Positions 23,815 through 32,233 of a stretch of DNA of 64,000 nt are shown in pieces. The notes under the pieces are model-generated. The model was not told the DNA's origin and did not search any database. It saw nothing but the letters and a program-made list of their open reading frames with translations. The position numbers were made by a program, and so were the translations under genes. Positions within the stretch are counted from its first letter, which is position 1; each line of letters opens with the position of its first letter. This DNA is from Pseudonocardia kunmingensis (GTDB lineage: Bacteria; Actinomycetota; Actinomycetes; Mycobacteriales; Pseudonocardiaceae), in NCBI RefSeq assembly GCF_006716445.1, contig NZ_VFPA01000002.1, positions 1,302,001 to 1,366,000 on the forward strand. Direction: 5' to 3'.

Positions 23815-24950
23815 CCACCGCCGACGCGATCAAGCCCGCCATCGCGGCCCGGGTCCGCTCCGCAGAGGCCGCACTGCTCGACCTGTCGCACCGGATCCAC
23901 GCCCACCCCGAGCTCGCGTTCGAGGAGACGCGGGCCAGCGGGTGGGTGGCCGACGCGCTGGCCGCCGGCGGGTTCACCGTCGAGCACGGCTGCTACGGCC
24001 TGCCCACCGCGGTGCGGGCGACGGCCGGGAGCGGCCCCGTCCACGTGGTGGTGTGCGCCGAGTACGACGCCCTGCCCGGGATGGGGCACGCGTGCGGGCA
24101 CAACATCATCGCTGCGGCGGCGGTCGGGGCGGGCCTGGCACTCGCGCCCGTCGCCGACGACCTGGGGCTCACGGTCACGGTGCTGGGCACGCCGGCCGAG
24201 GAGGGTGGTGGCGGGAAGGTCCTGATGATCGACCGCGGCGCCTTCGACGGTAAGCACGCCGCGATGATGGTGCACCCCGCCGCGCACGAGGCGGCGGCGC
24301 TGCGCGGGTCGGCGGTGTCGGTGTTCGACGTCGAGTTCCGCGGCCGTCCGGCGCACGCGGGAGCGCACCCCGAGCAGGGGGTGAACGCCGCCGACGCGAT
24401 GACGATCGCGCAGGTCGCCATCGGCCTGCTGCGCCAGCAGACCGGCGACGGCGAGCGGATCCAGGGCATCGTCACCGACGGCGGCCTCGCGCCGAACATC
24501 ATCCCGGACCGCAACACCGGCAACTGGATCGTCCGCGCGGGGTCGGTCGACGCGCTCGCCGCCCTCAAGGAGCGGGTGTTGCGCTGCTTCGAGGCCGGCG
24601 CGGTCGGCTCCGGGTGCGAGGTCACCGTGCGGCCGAGCTGCCCCGACTACGCCGACCTCGTGCACGACCAGGAGATGGTGGCGCTCTACCGCCGCAACGC
24701 CGAGGCGCTCGGACGCAGGTTCCCGGGCCCGGACGAGGAGCCGATGGTGGGGGCGGCCACCGACATGGGCAACGTGTCGCACCGCGTGCCGTCGATCCAC
24801 CCGATGCTCGGGCTGGACTGCCTCCCGGCCGTGAACCACCAGCCCGAGTTCGCCGCGGCGTGCGTCACCCCGGCGGCCGACCGCGCCGTGGTCGACGGTG
24901 CCGTCGCCATGGCCTGGACCGCGGCCGACCTGGGCGGGCTCAGGTCGTGA
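23811..24950 (+). CDS. M20-family amidohydrolase, AbgB-like
   Basis: This 379-residue M20 metallo-amidohydrolase has the binuclear metal signature EYDALPGMGHACGHN (Glu85, Asp87, Cys95, His97) and TPAEEGGGGK. This form, with G-M-G before HACGHN, is typical of the AbgB/carboxypeptidase-like branch that hydrolyses p-aminobenzoyl-glutamate and other N-acyl amino acids. A lid/dimerisation domain occupies about 175-290. ATG 23811 lies in the GMC stop codon. Its 3' end overlaps the convergent GntR gene by 11 bases. Substrate not predictable. Confidence 0.9.
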   Translation: MTTADAIKPAIAARVRSAEAALLDLSHRIHAHPELAFEETRASGWVADALAAGGFTVEHGCYGLPTAVRATAGSGPVHVVVCAEYDALPGMGHACGHNIIAAAAVGAGLALAPVADDLGLTVTVLGTPAEEGGGGKVLMIDRGAFDGKHAAMMVHPAAHEAAALRGSAVSVFDVEFRGRPAHAGAHPEQGVNAADAMTIAQVAIGLLRQQTGDGERIQGIVTDGGLAPNIIPDRNTGNWIVRAGSVDALAALKERVLRCFEAGAVGSGCEVTVRPSCPDYADLVHDQEMVALYRRNAEALGRRFPGPDEEPMVGAATDMGNVSHRVPSIHPMLGLDCLPAVNHQPEFAAACVTPAADRAVVDGAVAMAWTAADLGGLRS

Positions 24951-25623
24951 TCGCCTGGGAGTCCATGTCCGCGACTGTCCACTCCTCGACCTCGTCGAGG
25001 TGCACGGCTGCGGCGTCGCGGGCTCCGGCGGCGTCGCGCGCGGCCATCGCGTCGAGGATCTGCAGGTGGCGGCGGGTGGAGCCCGCCAGCCGGTGCGGGC
25101 CGGTGGCCCCGAGTATCCGCAGCCATTGCACGAAGGGCTCCACCGAGGCGCGTGCGGCGATGAGCCGCTCGTTGCCGGTGGCCGCCACGATCTCGCGGTG
25201 CAGACGCATGTCGCTGACGAAGAAGGGCTCGTAGTCGCCCGCTTCCGCGTCGGCGAGCGCCTCGACGGCCTCGGCGCGCAGCTCGGCGATCTGGGACTCC
25301 GGCATGCGGCCGGTCGCGAGGCCGGTGGCGACCCACTCGATGCCCTTGCGCAGCTGGCACACCTCGTGCACGTCGGTGATCCCGGGGCGCGCGACGAACG
25401 TGCCCGAGCGCGGGCGCGTCTCGATCAGCCGGTCGTGCTCGAGACGCGCCAGCGCGTCGCGCACCGGGGTGCGGGAGACCCCGAACTCCGCCGCCACCGC
25501 CTGCGGGTCCAGCCGGGAGCCGGGCGCGAACGCGCCACTGGTGATGCGCTCGCACAGGATCCGGTAGAGCTGGTCGGCGATGGAGTCGACGACCAGGGCG
25601 GGACGGGTGGGCTCGACGGTCAC
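24940..25623 (-). CDS. GntR-family (FCD) transcriptional regulator
   Basis: The 227-residue protein has an N-terminal winged helix (ADQLYRILCERITSGAFAPG, EFGVSRTPVRDALARLEHDRL) and a helical FCD domain (residues about 88-215) with candidate metal ligands Asp and His in SDMRLHREIVAATGN and in STRRHLQILDA. GTG 25623 has AGGGGGA upstream. It lies 34 bases behind the DHDPS-family aldolase gene on the same strand and probably shares its transcript. It likely controls the aldolase/MHS/DhaKL module; TGTAT elements at 25646-25650 and (inverted) at 26584-26588 are candidate binding sites. Confidence 0.9.
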   Translation of the reverse strand: MTVEPTRPALVVDSIADQLYRILCERITSGAFAPGSRLDPQAVAAEFGVSRTPVRDALARLEHDRLIETRPRSGTFVARPGITDVHEVCQLRKGIEWVATGLATGRMPESQIAELRAEAVEALADAEAGDYEPFFVSDMRLHREIVAATGNERLIAARASVEPFVQWLRILGATGPHRLAGSTRRHLQILDAMAARDAAGARDAAAVHLDEVEEWTVADMDSQAITT

Positions 25624-25657
25624 GGGTCCCCCTGCAGATGTTCCCTGTATGTGATGT

Positions 25658-26545
25658 CTAGTCGATGAGGTTAGCGTCACGCAGCGCGGTGGCGATCCGG
25701 GCGCGCTCGACCTCGGTGGCCGGCCGGAACGGCTGGCGGGGCAGCCCGCCGTCACGCCCCTGCAGCTGCAGCGCTGCCTTCAGGGTGGCCGGCAGGTTCG
25801 GCCCGTCGATGGCGCGCCACACCGTGAGGATGCGCTCGTGCAGCTGCAGGGCCAGGGCGTGGTCGCCGGCCTGCACCGCGTCCCACAGCTGCACCGACAG
25901 CGCGGGGGTGACCGTCGGGATCGCGGCGAGCGCACCGTGGGCGCCCATGACGAACGCGGGGTAGTGCAGGTCGTCGAGCGCGGCGAGGATCCGGTAGCGG
26001 TCGCGGACGCGATGCAGCAGGTCGGCGAGCAGGTGCATGTCTCCGCCGCTCTGCTTGATCGCGACGAGCTGGGGCACCTGCTGCATCTGCTCGATCGTGT
26101 CCACGGGGACGAGCGCCCACGGCACCACGTTGTAGAGCACGAGTGGCAGCTCGGTGGCCTCCCCGATGAGTCGGAAGTGCTCCACGGTCTCCTCCGCGGA
26201 GGGGGCGAAGACGTAGTGCACGGGCGTCACCTGCAGGGCATCGACGCCGGCCGCCCTGAGCGCGAGGCCGTAGCGGATCGCCTGCGCGGTCGAGTTCTGG
26301 ATGACGCCGCCGATGACGGGCACGCGCCCGCCGACCTCCTCGACGACCACGCGGCAGATCGCGGCGCTCTCCTCGAGTGAGAGCGTCTGGCCCTCGCCGG
26401 TGCTCCCGCACGCGCAGATCGCGGTGACGCCCGCGCCGAGGAGGTACTTCACCTCCGTCCGCAGGAGCTCGAGGTCCACCTCGTCGTTCTCGTCGAACGG
26501 GGTGACGACCGTCGAGATCATCCCGTGCAGGTCCAGGTCCTTCAT
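25658..26545 (-). CDS. Dihydrodipicolinate-synthase/N-acetylneuraminate-lyase family aldolase
   Basis: This 295-residue TIM-barrel class I aldolase has GSTGEG (residues 47-52, pyruvate carboxylate binding), Tyr138 in LYNVVPW and Schiff-base Lys164 in VAIKQSGG. These positions match the pyruvate-dependent NAL/DHDPS superfamily, which cleaves or forms 2-oxo-3-deoxy or 4-hydroxy-2-oxo acids. It is not a biosynthetic DapA by context: divergent from an MHS transporter and DhaK/DhaL kinase subunits and upstream of a GntR regulator. A catabolic aldolase releasing pyruvate and a C3/C4 carbonyl that DhaKL could phosphorylate is the inference. Confidence 0.9.
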   Translation of the reverse strand: MKDLDLHGMISTVVTPFDENDEVDLELLRTEVKYLLGAGVTAICACGSTGEGQTLSLEESAAICRVVVEEVGGRVPVIGGVIQNSTAQAIRYGLALRAAGVDALQVTPVHYVFAPSAEETVEHFRLIGEATELPLVLYNVVPWALVPVDTIEQMQQVPQLVAIKQSGGDMHLLADLLHRVRDRYRILAALDDLHYPAFVMGAHGALAAIPTVTPALSVQLWDAVQAGDHALALQLHERILTVWRAIDGPNLPATLKAALQLQGRDGGLPRQPFRPATEVERARIATALRDANLID

Positions 26546-26633
26546 CGTGCTCCTCGGGGAGGTTGTGCTGCTTCTGATGCCTGATACATTAGCCGCCAGA
26601 TTTCACCGACACCAGACGGTACGAGGGAGTGCC
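26546..26633. promoter_or_regulatory. Divergent aldolase/MHS-transporter control region
   Basis: These 88 bases separate the aldolase start from ATG 26634. TGATACAT at 26582-26589 reads ATGTATCA on the other strand and resembles the TGTATGTGATG run ahead of the GntR gene (25646-25656). This is a plausible operator for the local GntR regulator. Confidence 0.35.
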
Positions 26634-27986
26634 ATGAACGACAACTCGGGAGCCGCGGGCGGAACGCCCGTCAAGCGGGTCGTGTGGGCCAGCGCCCTCG
26701 GAACAACGGTCGAGTACTACGACTTCACCCTCTACGCGACGACGGCGGCGCTCGTCTTCAACGAGGTCTTCTTCCCCGCGGGTGATCCGCTCGTGGGCAC
26801 GCTGGCCGCGTTCGCGACGTTCTTCGTCGGCTACCTCGCCCGGCCGCTGGGCGGGTTGGTCTTCGGTCACTTCGGCGACAAGCTGGGCCGCAAGAACGTC
26901 CTGATCATCACGATGGTGATGATGGGGCTGGGCACCTTCGCCATCGGCCTGCTGCCGTCCTACGAGACGATCGGCATCGCGGCGCCGCTGCTGCTCGTGC
27001 TGATCCGCCTGATCCAGGGGCTCGGCATGGGCGGGGAGTACGGCGGCGGCGTGCTGATGGCCCTTGAGTACAGCCCCGCGCGGCGGCAGGGCTTCTTCAC
27101 CTCGCTCGTGCACATCGGCACGCCGGCAGGCGTCCTGCTCCCGGTCGGCCTCGTGACCCTGCTCGACGCGACGCTTCCCGACGGAGCCTACGACGCGTGG
27201 GCGTGGCGGCTGCCCTTCCTCGCCAGCATCCTGCTGATCCTGGTCGGGGTGTACATCCGGCTGCGGGTGAGCGAGAGCCCGGAGTTCGTCAAGGCCCGTG
27301 CGGAGCGCGAGGTCCAGAGCCTGCCGGTCAAGGAGGTGTTCGCGCGGCACGGGCTGAAGGTCGTCATGTCGATCATCGCGAAGATCGCCGAGAGCGGGCT
27401 GTTCAACGTCTACTACGTCGTGGCGATCGCCTACATCACCACCGAGCTCGGTCTGCCGCGCGAGCCGGTCCTGCTCGCGGTGCTGATCGCCTGCCTGCTC
27501 GAGTGCGGCACGCTGCCGCTGTTCGGGGCGCTGTCGGACCGCGTCGGCCGCCGCCGGGTCTACATCGGCGGTGCGGTGTTCCAGATACTGCTCGCGGTGC
27601 CGTTCTTCCTCATGGTGCAGACCGGCGACTTCTGGCTCACCGTGCTCGCGATGTCGCTCGGGCTCGCGGTCGGGCACGGCGCGATGTACGGGGCGCAGGC
27701 GGCGCTCTTCGCCAACCTCTACCCGGTGGCCGTGCGCTACACCGGCCTGTCGGTCACCCAGCAGGTCGGCGCCACCCTCGGCGGCGGTCTCGCGCCGCTG
27801 GCCGGCACTGCCCTGCTCGCCGCGGGCGGCGGGCACTGGACGTGGCTGGTGGTCTACGCGATCGGGATCGCGGTGCTCTCCTCGCTCGCGGCCACCCGAT
27901 TGGGGGCGGGCGAGGCCCGCTACCGTCCCGTCGGGCCCGACGCCCCGGCCGAGCAGGCCCCGTCCCTGGACAAGGAGAGCCTCTGA
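26634..27986 (+). CDS. MHS-family (metabolite:H+ symporter) MFS transporter
   Basis: The 450-residue protein has 12 spans and the hallmarks of MHS carriers (shikimate, alpha-ketoglutarate, proline/betaine and dicarboxylate importers): ASALGTTVEYYDFTLYATTAAL at the first span, ARPLGGLVFGHFGDKLGRKN with the MFS motif, and LIRLIQGLGMGGEYGGGV. ATG 26634 follows a GAGGGAG about four bases upstream. It overlaps dhaK by a TGATG. It would import the acid or polyol that the aldolase and kinase process. Confidence 0.92.
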   Translation: MNDNSGAAGGTPVKRVVWASALGTTVEYYDFTLYATTAALVFNEVFFPAGDPLVGTLAAFATFFVGYLARPLGGLVFGHFGDKLGRKNVLIITMVMMGLGTFAIGLLPSYETIGIAAPLLLVLIRLIQGLGMGGEYGGGVLMALEYSPARRQGFFTSLVHIGTPAGVLLPVGLVTLLDATLPDGAYDAWAWRLPFLASILLILVGVYIRLRVSESPEFVKARAEREVQSLPVKEVFARHGLKVVMSIIAKIAESGLFNVYYVVAIAYITTELGLPREPVLLAVLIACLLECGTLPLFGALSDRVGRRRVYIGGAVFQILLAVPFFLMVQTGDFWLTVLAMSLGLAVGHGAMYGAQAALFANLYPVAVRYTGLSVTQQVGATLGGGLAPLAGTALLAAGGGHWTWLVVYAIGIAVLSSLAATRLGAGEARYRPVGPDAPAEQAPSLDKESL

Positions 27987-28999
27987 TGTCGGTGTTGTTC
28001 CTCCCGCCCGGCGACGACCCGGTCCCGGCCGCGCTGCGCGGGTTCGCCCGCGCGCACGCCGACCTCGTCACGCTGCACGACGACCCGGTGCACCTGACCG
28101 CCCGGCACCGGGCGCAGGGGCGGCGGGTCGGGCTCGTCTCCGGTGGCGGGTCCGGGCACGAGCCGATGCACGCGGGCTTCCTCGGTCGCGGGATGCTCGA
28201 CGCGGTGGCGCCGGGCAAGGTGTTCGCGTCGCCGCACAACCGGCAGGTCCTGGAGGCCAGCCGCGCCGCCGCCGGCCCGGACGGCGTGATCCACGTCGTC
28301 AAGAACTACACGGGCGACCGGATCAACTTCGGGATCGCCGCCGAGCGGCTGCGCCACGACGGCATCGAGGTCCGGCGCGTCCTGGTGGACGACGACCTGG
28401 CCACCGAGAGCGCCGAGACCGCCACGGGACGGCGGGGCACCGGGGCCACGGTGATCGTCGAGAAGCTGCTCGGCGCGGCCGCGGACGAGGGCCTCGGTCT
28501 CGACGAGCTGGCCGAGCTCGGCTCGCGGTTCGCCGGCTCCTCGCGCTCGCTCGCCGTCGCGGCCAGGGCGCAGTCTTCGCTGCACACCGGCGAGCCCTCG
28601 TTCGACCTCGATCCCGCCGACCTGGAGTACGGCGTCGGCATCCACGGGGAGCGAGCGGCGAAGTCGATCAGCCGTCCGCCGCTGCCCGAGCTCGTGGACC
28701 GGATGCTCGACGAGCTGACCGCAGGCCTGCCCGCCGGCCCGGACGAGCTGCTCGTGCTCGTCAACGGGCTCGGCGGCACCTCGCTGCTGGAGCTCTACGG
28801 CGTGCACGACCTCGTCGCCGAGGGGCTGGGCTCCCGCGGGCTGACGGTCGCGGGCGCGCTGGTGGGCACGTTCGTGCCCGCGATCGACATGGCGGGCTTC
28901 TCGGTGACGCTCACCCGCGCGCAGCCGCGGTGGTTGCAGTGGTGGGCCGCGCCGACGCAGACCCCCGCCTTCCCGCGCACCACATCGGAGGCCCGATGA
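27986..28999 (+). CDS. dhaK: Dihydroxyacetone-kinase DhaK-type subunit
   Basis: This 337-residue DhaK-fold protein has the loop GLVSGGGSGHEPMHAGFLG near residues 49-67 and the hemiaminal-forming His220 in GVGIHGERAAKS, which binds the carbonyl of dihydroxyacetone-like substrates covalently. VKNYTGDRINFGIA is also canonical. The length equals stand-alone DhaK; the kinase nucleotide subunit is the next gene, joined by ATGA. No DhaM phosphotransferase gene is visible, so either DhaM is elsewhere or the pair uses ATP directly, as reported for erythrulose/triose kinases of this type. The substrate may be dihydroxyacetone, erythrulose or a related ketose. Confidence 0.9.
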   Translation: MSVLFLPPGDDPVPAALRGFARAHADLVTLHDDPVHLTARHRAQGRRVGLVSGGGSGHEPMHAGFLGRGMLDAVAPGKVFASPHNRQVLEASRAAAGPDGVIHVVKNYTGDRINFGIAAERLRHDGIEVRRVLVDDDLATESAETATGRRGTGATVIVEKLLGAAADEGLGLDELAELGSRFAGSSRSLAVAARAQSSLHTGEPSFDLDPADLEYGVGIHGERAAKSISRPPLPELVDRMLDELTAGLPAGPDELLVLVNGLGGTSLLELYGVHDLVAEGLGSRGLTVAGALVGTFVPAIDMAGFSVTLTRAQPRWLQWWAAPTQTPAFPRTTSEAR

Positions 29000-29622
29000 A
29001 CACCGCCGACATCCTGCGCGCGTACGCCGACGACGCGGCCGACGCGCATGCCGCGCTCACCGACCTGGATCGCCACAGCGGCGACGGCGACTTCGGCGAC
29101 AACCTGCGCGGCGGGCTGCGCCGTGCGGTCGCGGTGCGGGAGGAGCGCCCGGACACCGACGCGCTCGCCGTGCTGGGGGAGGTGTTCCTCGACGAGGTCG
29201 GCGGCACCTCCGGACCGCTGTTCGGGCTGCTGTTCACCGAGCTCGCCCACGCCGTGGCCGTGGATCCCGAGGGCGGCTGGGCCGCGGGCGCGGCGGCCGG
29301 GCTGGCGGCGATCCAGCGCGTCGGCGAGGCGCAGGTGGGCGACCGCACGCTGGTGGACGCCCTCGCCCCCGCCGTGACGGCGCTGCAGACCGACCCGGAC
29401 GACTTCGCCGGGGCAGCGCGGGCCGCCGTCGAGGGCGCGCGGGGCACCGCCGCACTGCAGGCCCGGATGGGACGCGCGAGCTACGTGGGGGAGCGGGCGA
29501 AGGGGGCGCCGGACCCCGGCGCCGTCGGCACCGCGATGTTCTTCCGCGCGCTCGCGCGGGTCGCGGTGCCCGAGGCCGAGGTGCCCTCCCCTCTGGAGGT
29601 CGCGCCCATCGGCAACCCGTAG
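28996..29622 (+). CDS. dhaL: Dihydroxyacetone-kinase DhaL-type nucleotide subunit
   Basis: This 208-residue all-helical DhaL protein carries the Mg/nucleotide-binding Asp cluster in TDLDRHSGDGDFGDNLRGG (normally D-G-D-H-G-x-N; here F-G-D-N), and GGTSGPLFGLLF plus RASYVGERAKGAPDPGA, which contact ADP/ATP. It provides the phosphoryl donor for the DhaK-bound substrate. ATG 28996 lies within the dhaK stop codon. The F in place of H in the metal motif is a departure worth noting. It is the last gene of the MHS-dhaK-dhaL transcript. Confidence 0.9.
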   Translation: MNTADILRAYADDAADAHAALTDLDRHSGDGDFGDNLRGGLRRAVAVREERPDTDALAVLGEVFLDEVGGTSGPLFGLLFTELAHAVAVDPEGGWAAGAAAGLAAIQRVGEAQVGDRTLVDALAPAVTALQTDPDDFAGAARAAVEGARGTAALQARMGRASYVGERAKGAPDPGAVGTAMFFRALARVAVPEAEVPSPLEVAPIGNP

Positions 29623-29711
29623 GACGTCATCATCCGGATCGAATGCCGCTGATCTGTCCCGCACCACCCCCGGGTTGATAGGAAGATCGCTCACCGATCC
29701 GGGAGGTGCGG

Positions 29712-31076
29712 ATGGGGTACGGCCCCTGGTCACTGCTGACCGACGCCGGGCTGATCGGCGCCCTGCTGCTGGTCGGGACGCTGGTCCGCCGGTGGGTGGT
29801 GCCCGCGCAGCGGCTGCTGCTGCCGGCGAGCGTCATCGCGGGGTTCCTCGGGCTGCTGCTCGGCCCGGAGGTGCTGGGGCTGCTGCCCTTCTCCGGCCAG
29901 CTGGGCACCTACGCCTCGGTGCTGATCGCGGTGATCTTCGCGTGCCTGCCGTTCAGCGACGACACCGGCGCGCGCGGGTTCGGCCGCTCCACCGCCGCGT
30001 TCTCGTCGTACTCGATGGCGATGTACGCGCTGCAGGTCGGGCTCGGCATGGTGCTCGCCTACGTCCTGTTCGTCCCGGTCTTCGGCACGCCCGAGGGCTT
30101 CGGGCTGCTGCTGTTCGGCGGCTGGGCGGGCGGTTTCGGCTCGGCGGCGGCGATCGGCAGCGTGTTCGAGCAGGCCGGGTGGCAGGAGGCGAGCTCGCTG
30201 GCGTTCACGTCGGCGACCGTGGGGCTGCTGGTCGGGGTCGTCGGCGGGATCATCTGGGCCAACTGGGGCGCGCGGCGCGGCCACGCCTCGGGCGTCGGGC
30301 GGTTCGCCGACCTGCCCGAGTCGCTGCGCTCCGGGCTCGTGCGCGACCCGGAGCGGCGCGGGTCGATCGGCTCGGCCACCACGTCGGCGTCCTCGATCGA
30401 ACCGCTGGGACTGCAGATCTGCCTGATCGCGGCCGTCGCCGCGGCCGCCTACGGGATCGCGGAGCTGTCCACGGCGGTGTACCCGCAGTTCTCGCCGCCG
30501 GTGTTCGCGCTCGCGTTCATCGTGGGGTTGCTGGTGAAGCTCGTCCTGCGGCGCACGCCGGCCTGGTCCTACACGGACGCGCGCACGATGAAGAGCCTGT
30601 CGGGTGTCGCCACGGACGTGCTGATCGTGTGCGGGATCGCCTCGATCGTCCCGCGGTTCGTCGCGGACTACTGGCTGCCGCTGGCCGTGCTGTCGGTGAT
30701 CGGGCTGGCGTTCTGCCTGGTCATGTTCCGCTGGGTCGCGCCGGCGCTGATGCACGGCGCGTGGTTCGAGAAGGCGATCTTCACCTGGGGCTGGGCCACC
30801 GGCGCCGTCGCGACGTCGATCGCCCTGCTGCGGATGGTCGACCCGGACCTGGAGAGCGGCACCCTCGAGGAGTTCGGCATCGCCTACCTCCCGGTGGCGC
30901 CGCTGGAGACCGCGAGCGTGGCGCTGACCCCGCTGATCGTGATCCTCGGCGCCGGCTGGGCGATCGCCTCGGGCTGGACGGCGCTGGGGCTCGTGGCCCT
31001 GGCGCTGCCGTTCCTCATGGGTTGGGCGCGTCCGCGCCGCACGACCGCACGGGCAGGAGAGGAGAGGGCCGCATGA
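29712..31076 (+). CDS. GltS-type sodium/glutamate symporter-like membrane protein
   Basis: The 454-residue protein has 11-12 spans in two inverted repeats, with family features such as LLPASVIAGFLGLLLGP near the N-terminus, GGWAGGFGSAAAIGSVFE in the first half and ATGAVATSIALLRMVDP in the second, equivalent to the two re-entrant pore loops of GltS. ATG 29712 has GGGAGG five bases upstream; GTG 29706 overlaps that site. The next gene, a sarcosine-oxidase-like flavoprotein, starts in its stop codon. A sodium-coupled importer of an amino acid or N-methyl amino acid for that oxidase is the natural reading. Confidence 0.85.
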   Translation: MGYGPWSLLTDAGLIGALLLVGTLVRRWVVPAQRLLLPASVIAGFLGLLLGPEVLGLLPFSGQLGTYASVLIAVIFACLPFSDDTGARGFGRSTAAFSSYSMAMYALQVGLGMVLAYVLFVPVFGTPEGFGLLLFGGWAGGFGSAAAIGSVFEQAGWQEASSLAFTSATVGLLVGVVGGIIWANWGARRGHASGVGRFADLPESLRSGLVRDPERRGSIGSATTSASSIEPLGLQICLIAAVAAAAYGIAELSTAVYPQFSPPVFALAFIVGLLVKLVLRRTPAWSYTDARTMKSLSGVATDVLIVCGIASIVPRFVADYWLPLAVLSVIGLAFCLVMFRWVAPALMHGAWFEKAIFTWGWATGAVATSIALLRMVDPDLESGTLEEFGIAYLPVAPLETASVALTPLIVILGAGWAIASGWTALGLVALALPFLMGWARPRRTTARAGEERAA

Positions 31077-32212
31077 GCGGGAACACGGACGCCGACGTCG
31101 CCGTCGTCGGGCTCGGCGCGATGGGGTCGATGACCGCATGGCAGCTCGCTGCGTCCGGAGCGAGCGTTCTGGGATTCGAGCAGTACGGCATCGCCCACGA
31201 CCGCGGGGCCGCGGGCGGGGAGTCCCGGCTGTTCCGCATGGCCTACCACGAGGGCCCGGAGTACGTGCCCCTGCTCCGGCGCGCCCGCGAGCTGTGGCTG
31301 GAGCTGACGCGGGACTCGGGCAGGCCGCTGTTCACCCCGACCGGTTGCCTCTCGATCGGGCTGCCCGGTCTCGCGCCGATGGAGAACGTGCGGCGCTCGG
31401 TGGCCGAGCACGGGCTCGAGCACGAGGTCCTCGGCGCCGACGAGCTCGCCGCGCGCTACCCGCAGCACCGCCTCGTGGACGGCGAGATCGGGATCGTGGA
31501 CGCGGCGGGCGGGATGCTGCGCCCCGAGCTGAGCGTGCTGAGCGCCGTGGAGCAGGCCCGCGCCCGCGGCGCCCGGCTGCACGAGCGCACCCCGGTGCGC
31601 GCGATCGAGCCCCGTGACGACGGGGCCACGGTGGTCACCGACGAGGGGCGGTACCGGGTGCGGCGCGTCGTCGTCGCCGCCGGGCCGTGGGCGAGCAGGC
31701 TGGTGCCGGACCTGGCGATCACGGTGAAGCCGATCGTGCTCACCTGGTTCGTCCCCGACACCGTGCAGGACTACCTCCCGGACCGGTTCCCGGCGTTCAT
31801 CCGCGACACCGACGGCGTGCACCTGTTCGGCTGTCCGGTGCTCGACGGGGTGTCGGTGAAGTGCGGGTTCGCCGACGTGTGGGACCCGCTCGACGGACCG
31901 GAGTCGTTGACCCGCGACCTGCCGGAGCCCGCGCTGCGGCCCCTCACCGAGGCGGTCCGGCGCTTCCTGCCCGGGTTGCACCCCGACCCGATCCGCCACG
32001 GCGTCTACATGGACGGGTACACCGCTGACCGCACCGCGCTGGTCGGTGCCCTCCCCGACGCACCGTCGGTGGTGGTGCTGGCCGGGTTCTCCGGCCACGG
32101 GTTCAAGCTGGCGCCGGTCTTCGGCCGGGTCGCGGCCGACCTGGCCCTCGACGGCGGCACGCCCATGGACGTCGCGCGCATGGACCCGACCCGCTTCGCC
32201 CCGGCCCCCTGA
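31073..32212 (+). CDS. Sarcosine oxidase / N-methyltryptophan oxidase-like FAD amine oxidoreductase
   Basis: This 379-residue protein has the DAO-family FAD motif VAVVGLGAMGSMTAWQLA and the monomeric sarcosine oxidase pattern GAAGGESRLFRMAYHEGPEYV, with SGHGFKLAPVFGRVAADLAL at the C-terminus. The Cys that binds FAD covalently in monomeric sarcosine oxidase (Cys315, in a C-x-Y-T context) aligns with Gly310 here, so FAD may be bound non-covalently. It oxidises the C-N bond of an N-methyl or secondary amine to an imine. It is translationally coupled to a GltS-like importer (ATGA). Substrate candidates are sarcosine, N-methyl amino acids, pipecolate or similar. Confidence 0.88.
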   Translation: MSGNTDADVAVVGLGAMGSMTAWQLAASGASVLGFEQYGIAHDRGAAGGESRLFRMAYHEGPEYVPLLRRARELWLELTRDSGRPLFTPTGCLSIGLPGLAPMENVRRSVAEHGLEHEVLGADELAARYPQHRLVDGEIGIVDAAGGMLRPELSVLSAVEQARARGARLHERTPVRAIEPRDDGATVVTDEGRYRVRRVVVAAGPWASRLVPDLAITVKPIVLTWFVPDTVQDYLPDRFPAFIRDTDGVHLFGCPVLDGVSVKCGFADVWDPLDGPESLTRDLPEPALRPLTEAVRRFLPGLHPDPIRHGVYMDGYTADRTALVGALPDAPSVVVLAGFSGHGFKLAPVFGRVAADLALDGGTPMDVARMDPTRFAPAP

Positions 32213-32233
32213 CCCGCGGCTCCCCGACCCCGC

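Noticed and set aside
25658..26545. Reading the DHDPS-family gene as lysine-biosynthetic dapA
   Set aside because: Context is a divergent MHS transporter, DhaKL and a GntR regulator, with no lysine or cell-wall genes; the catabolic branch is likelier.
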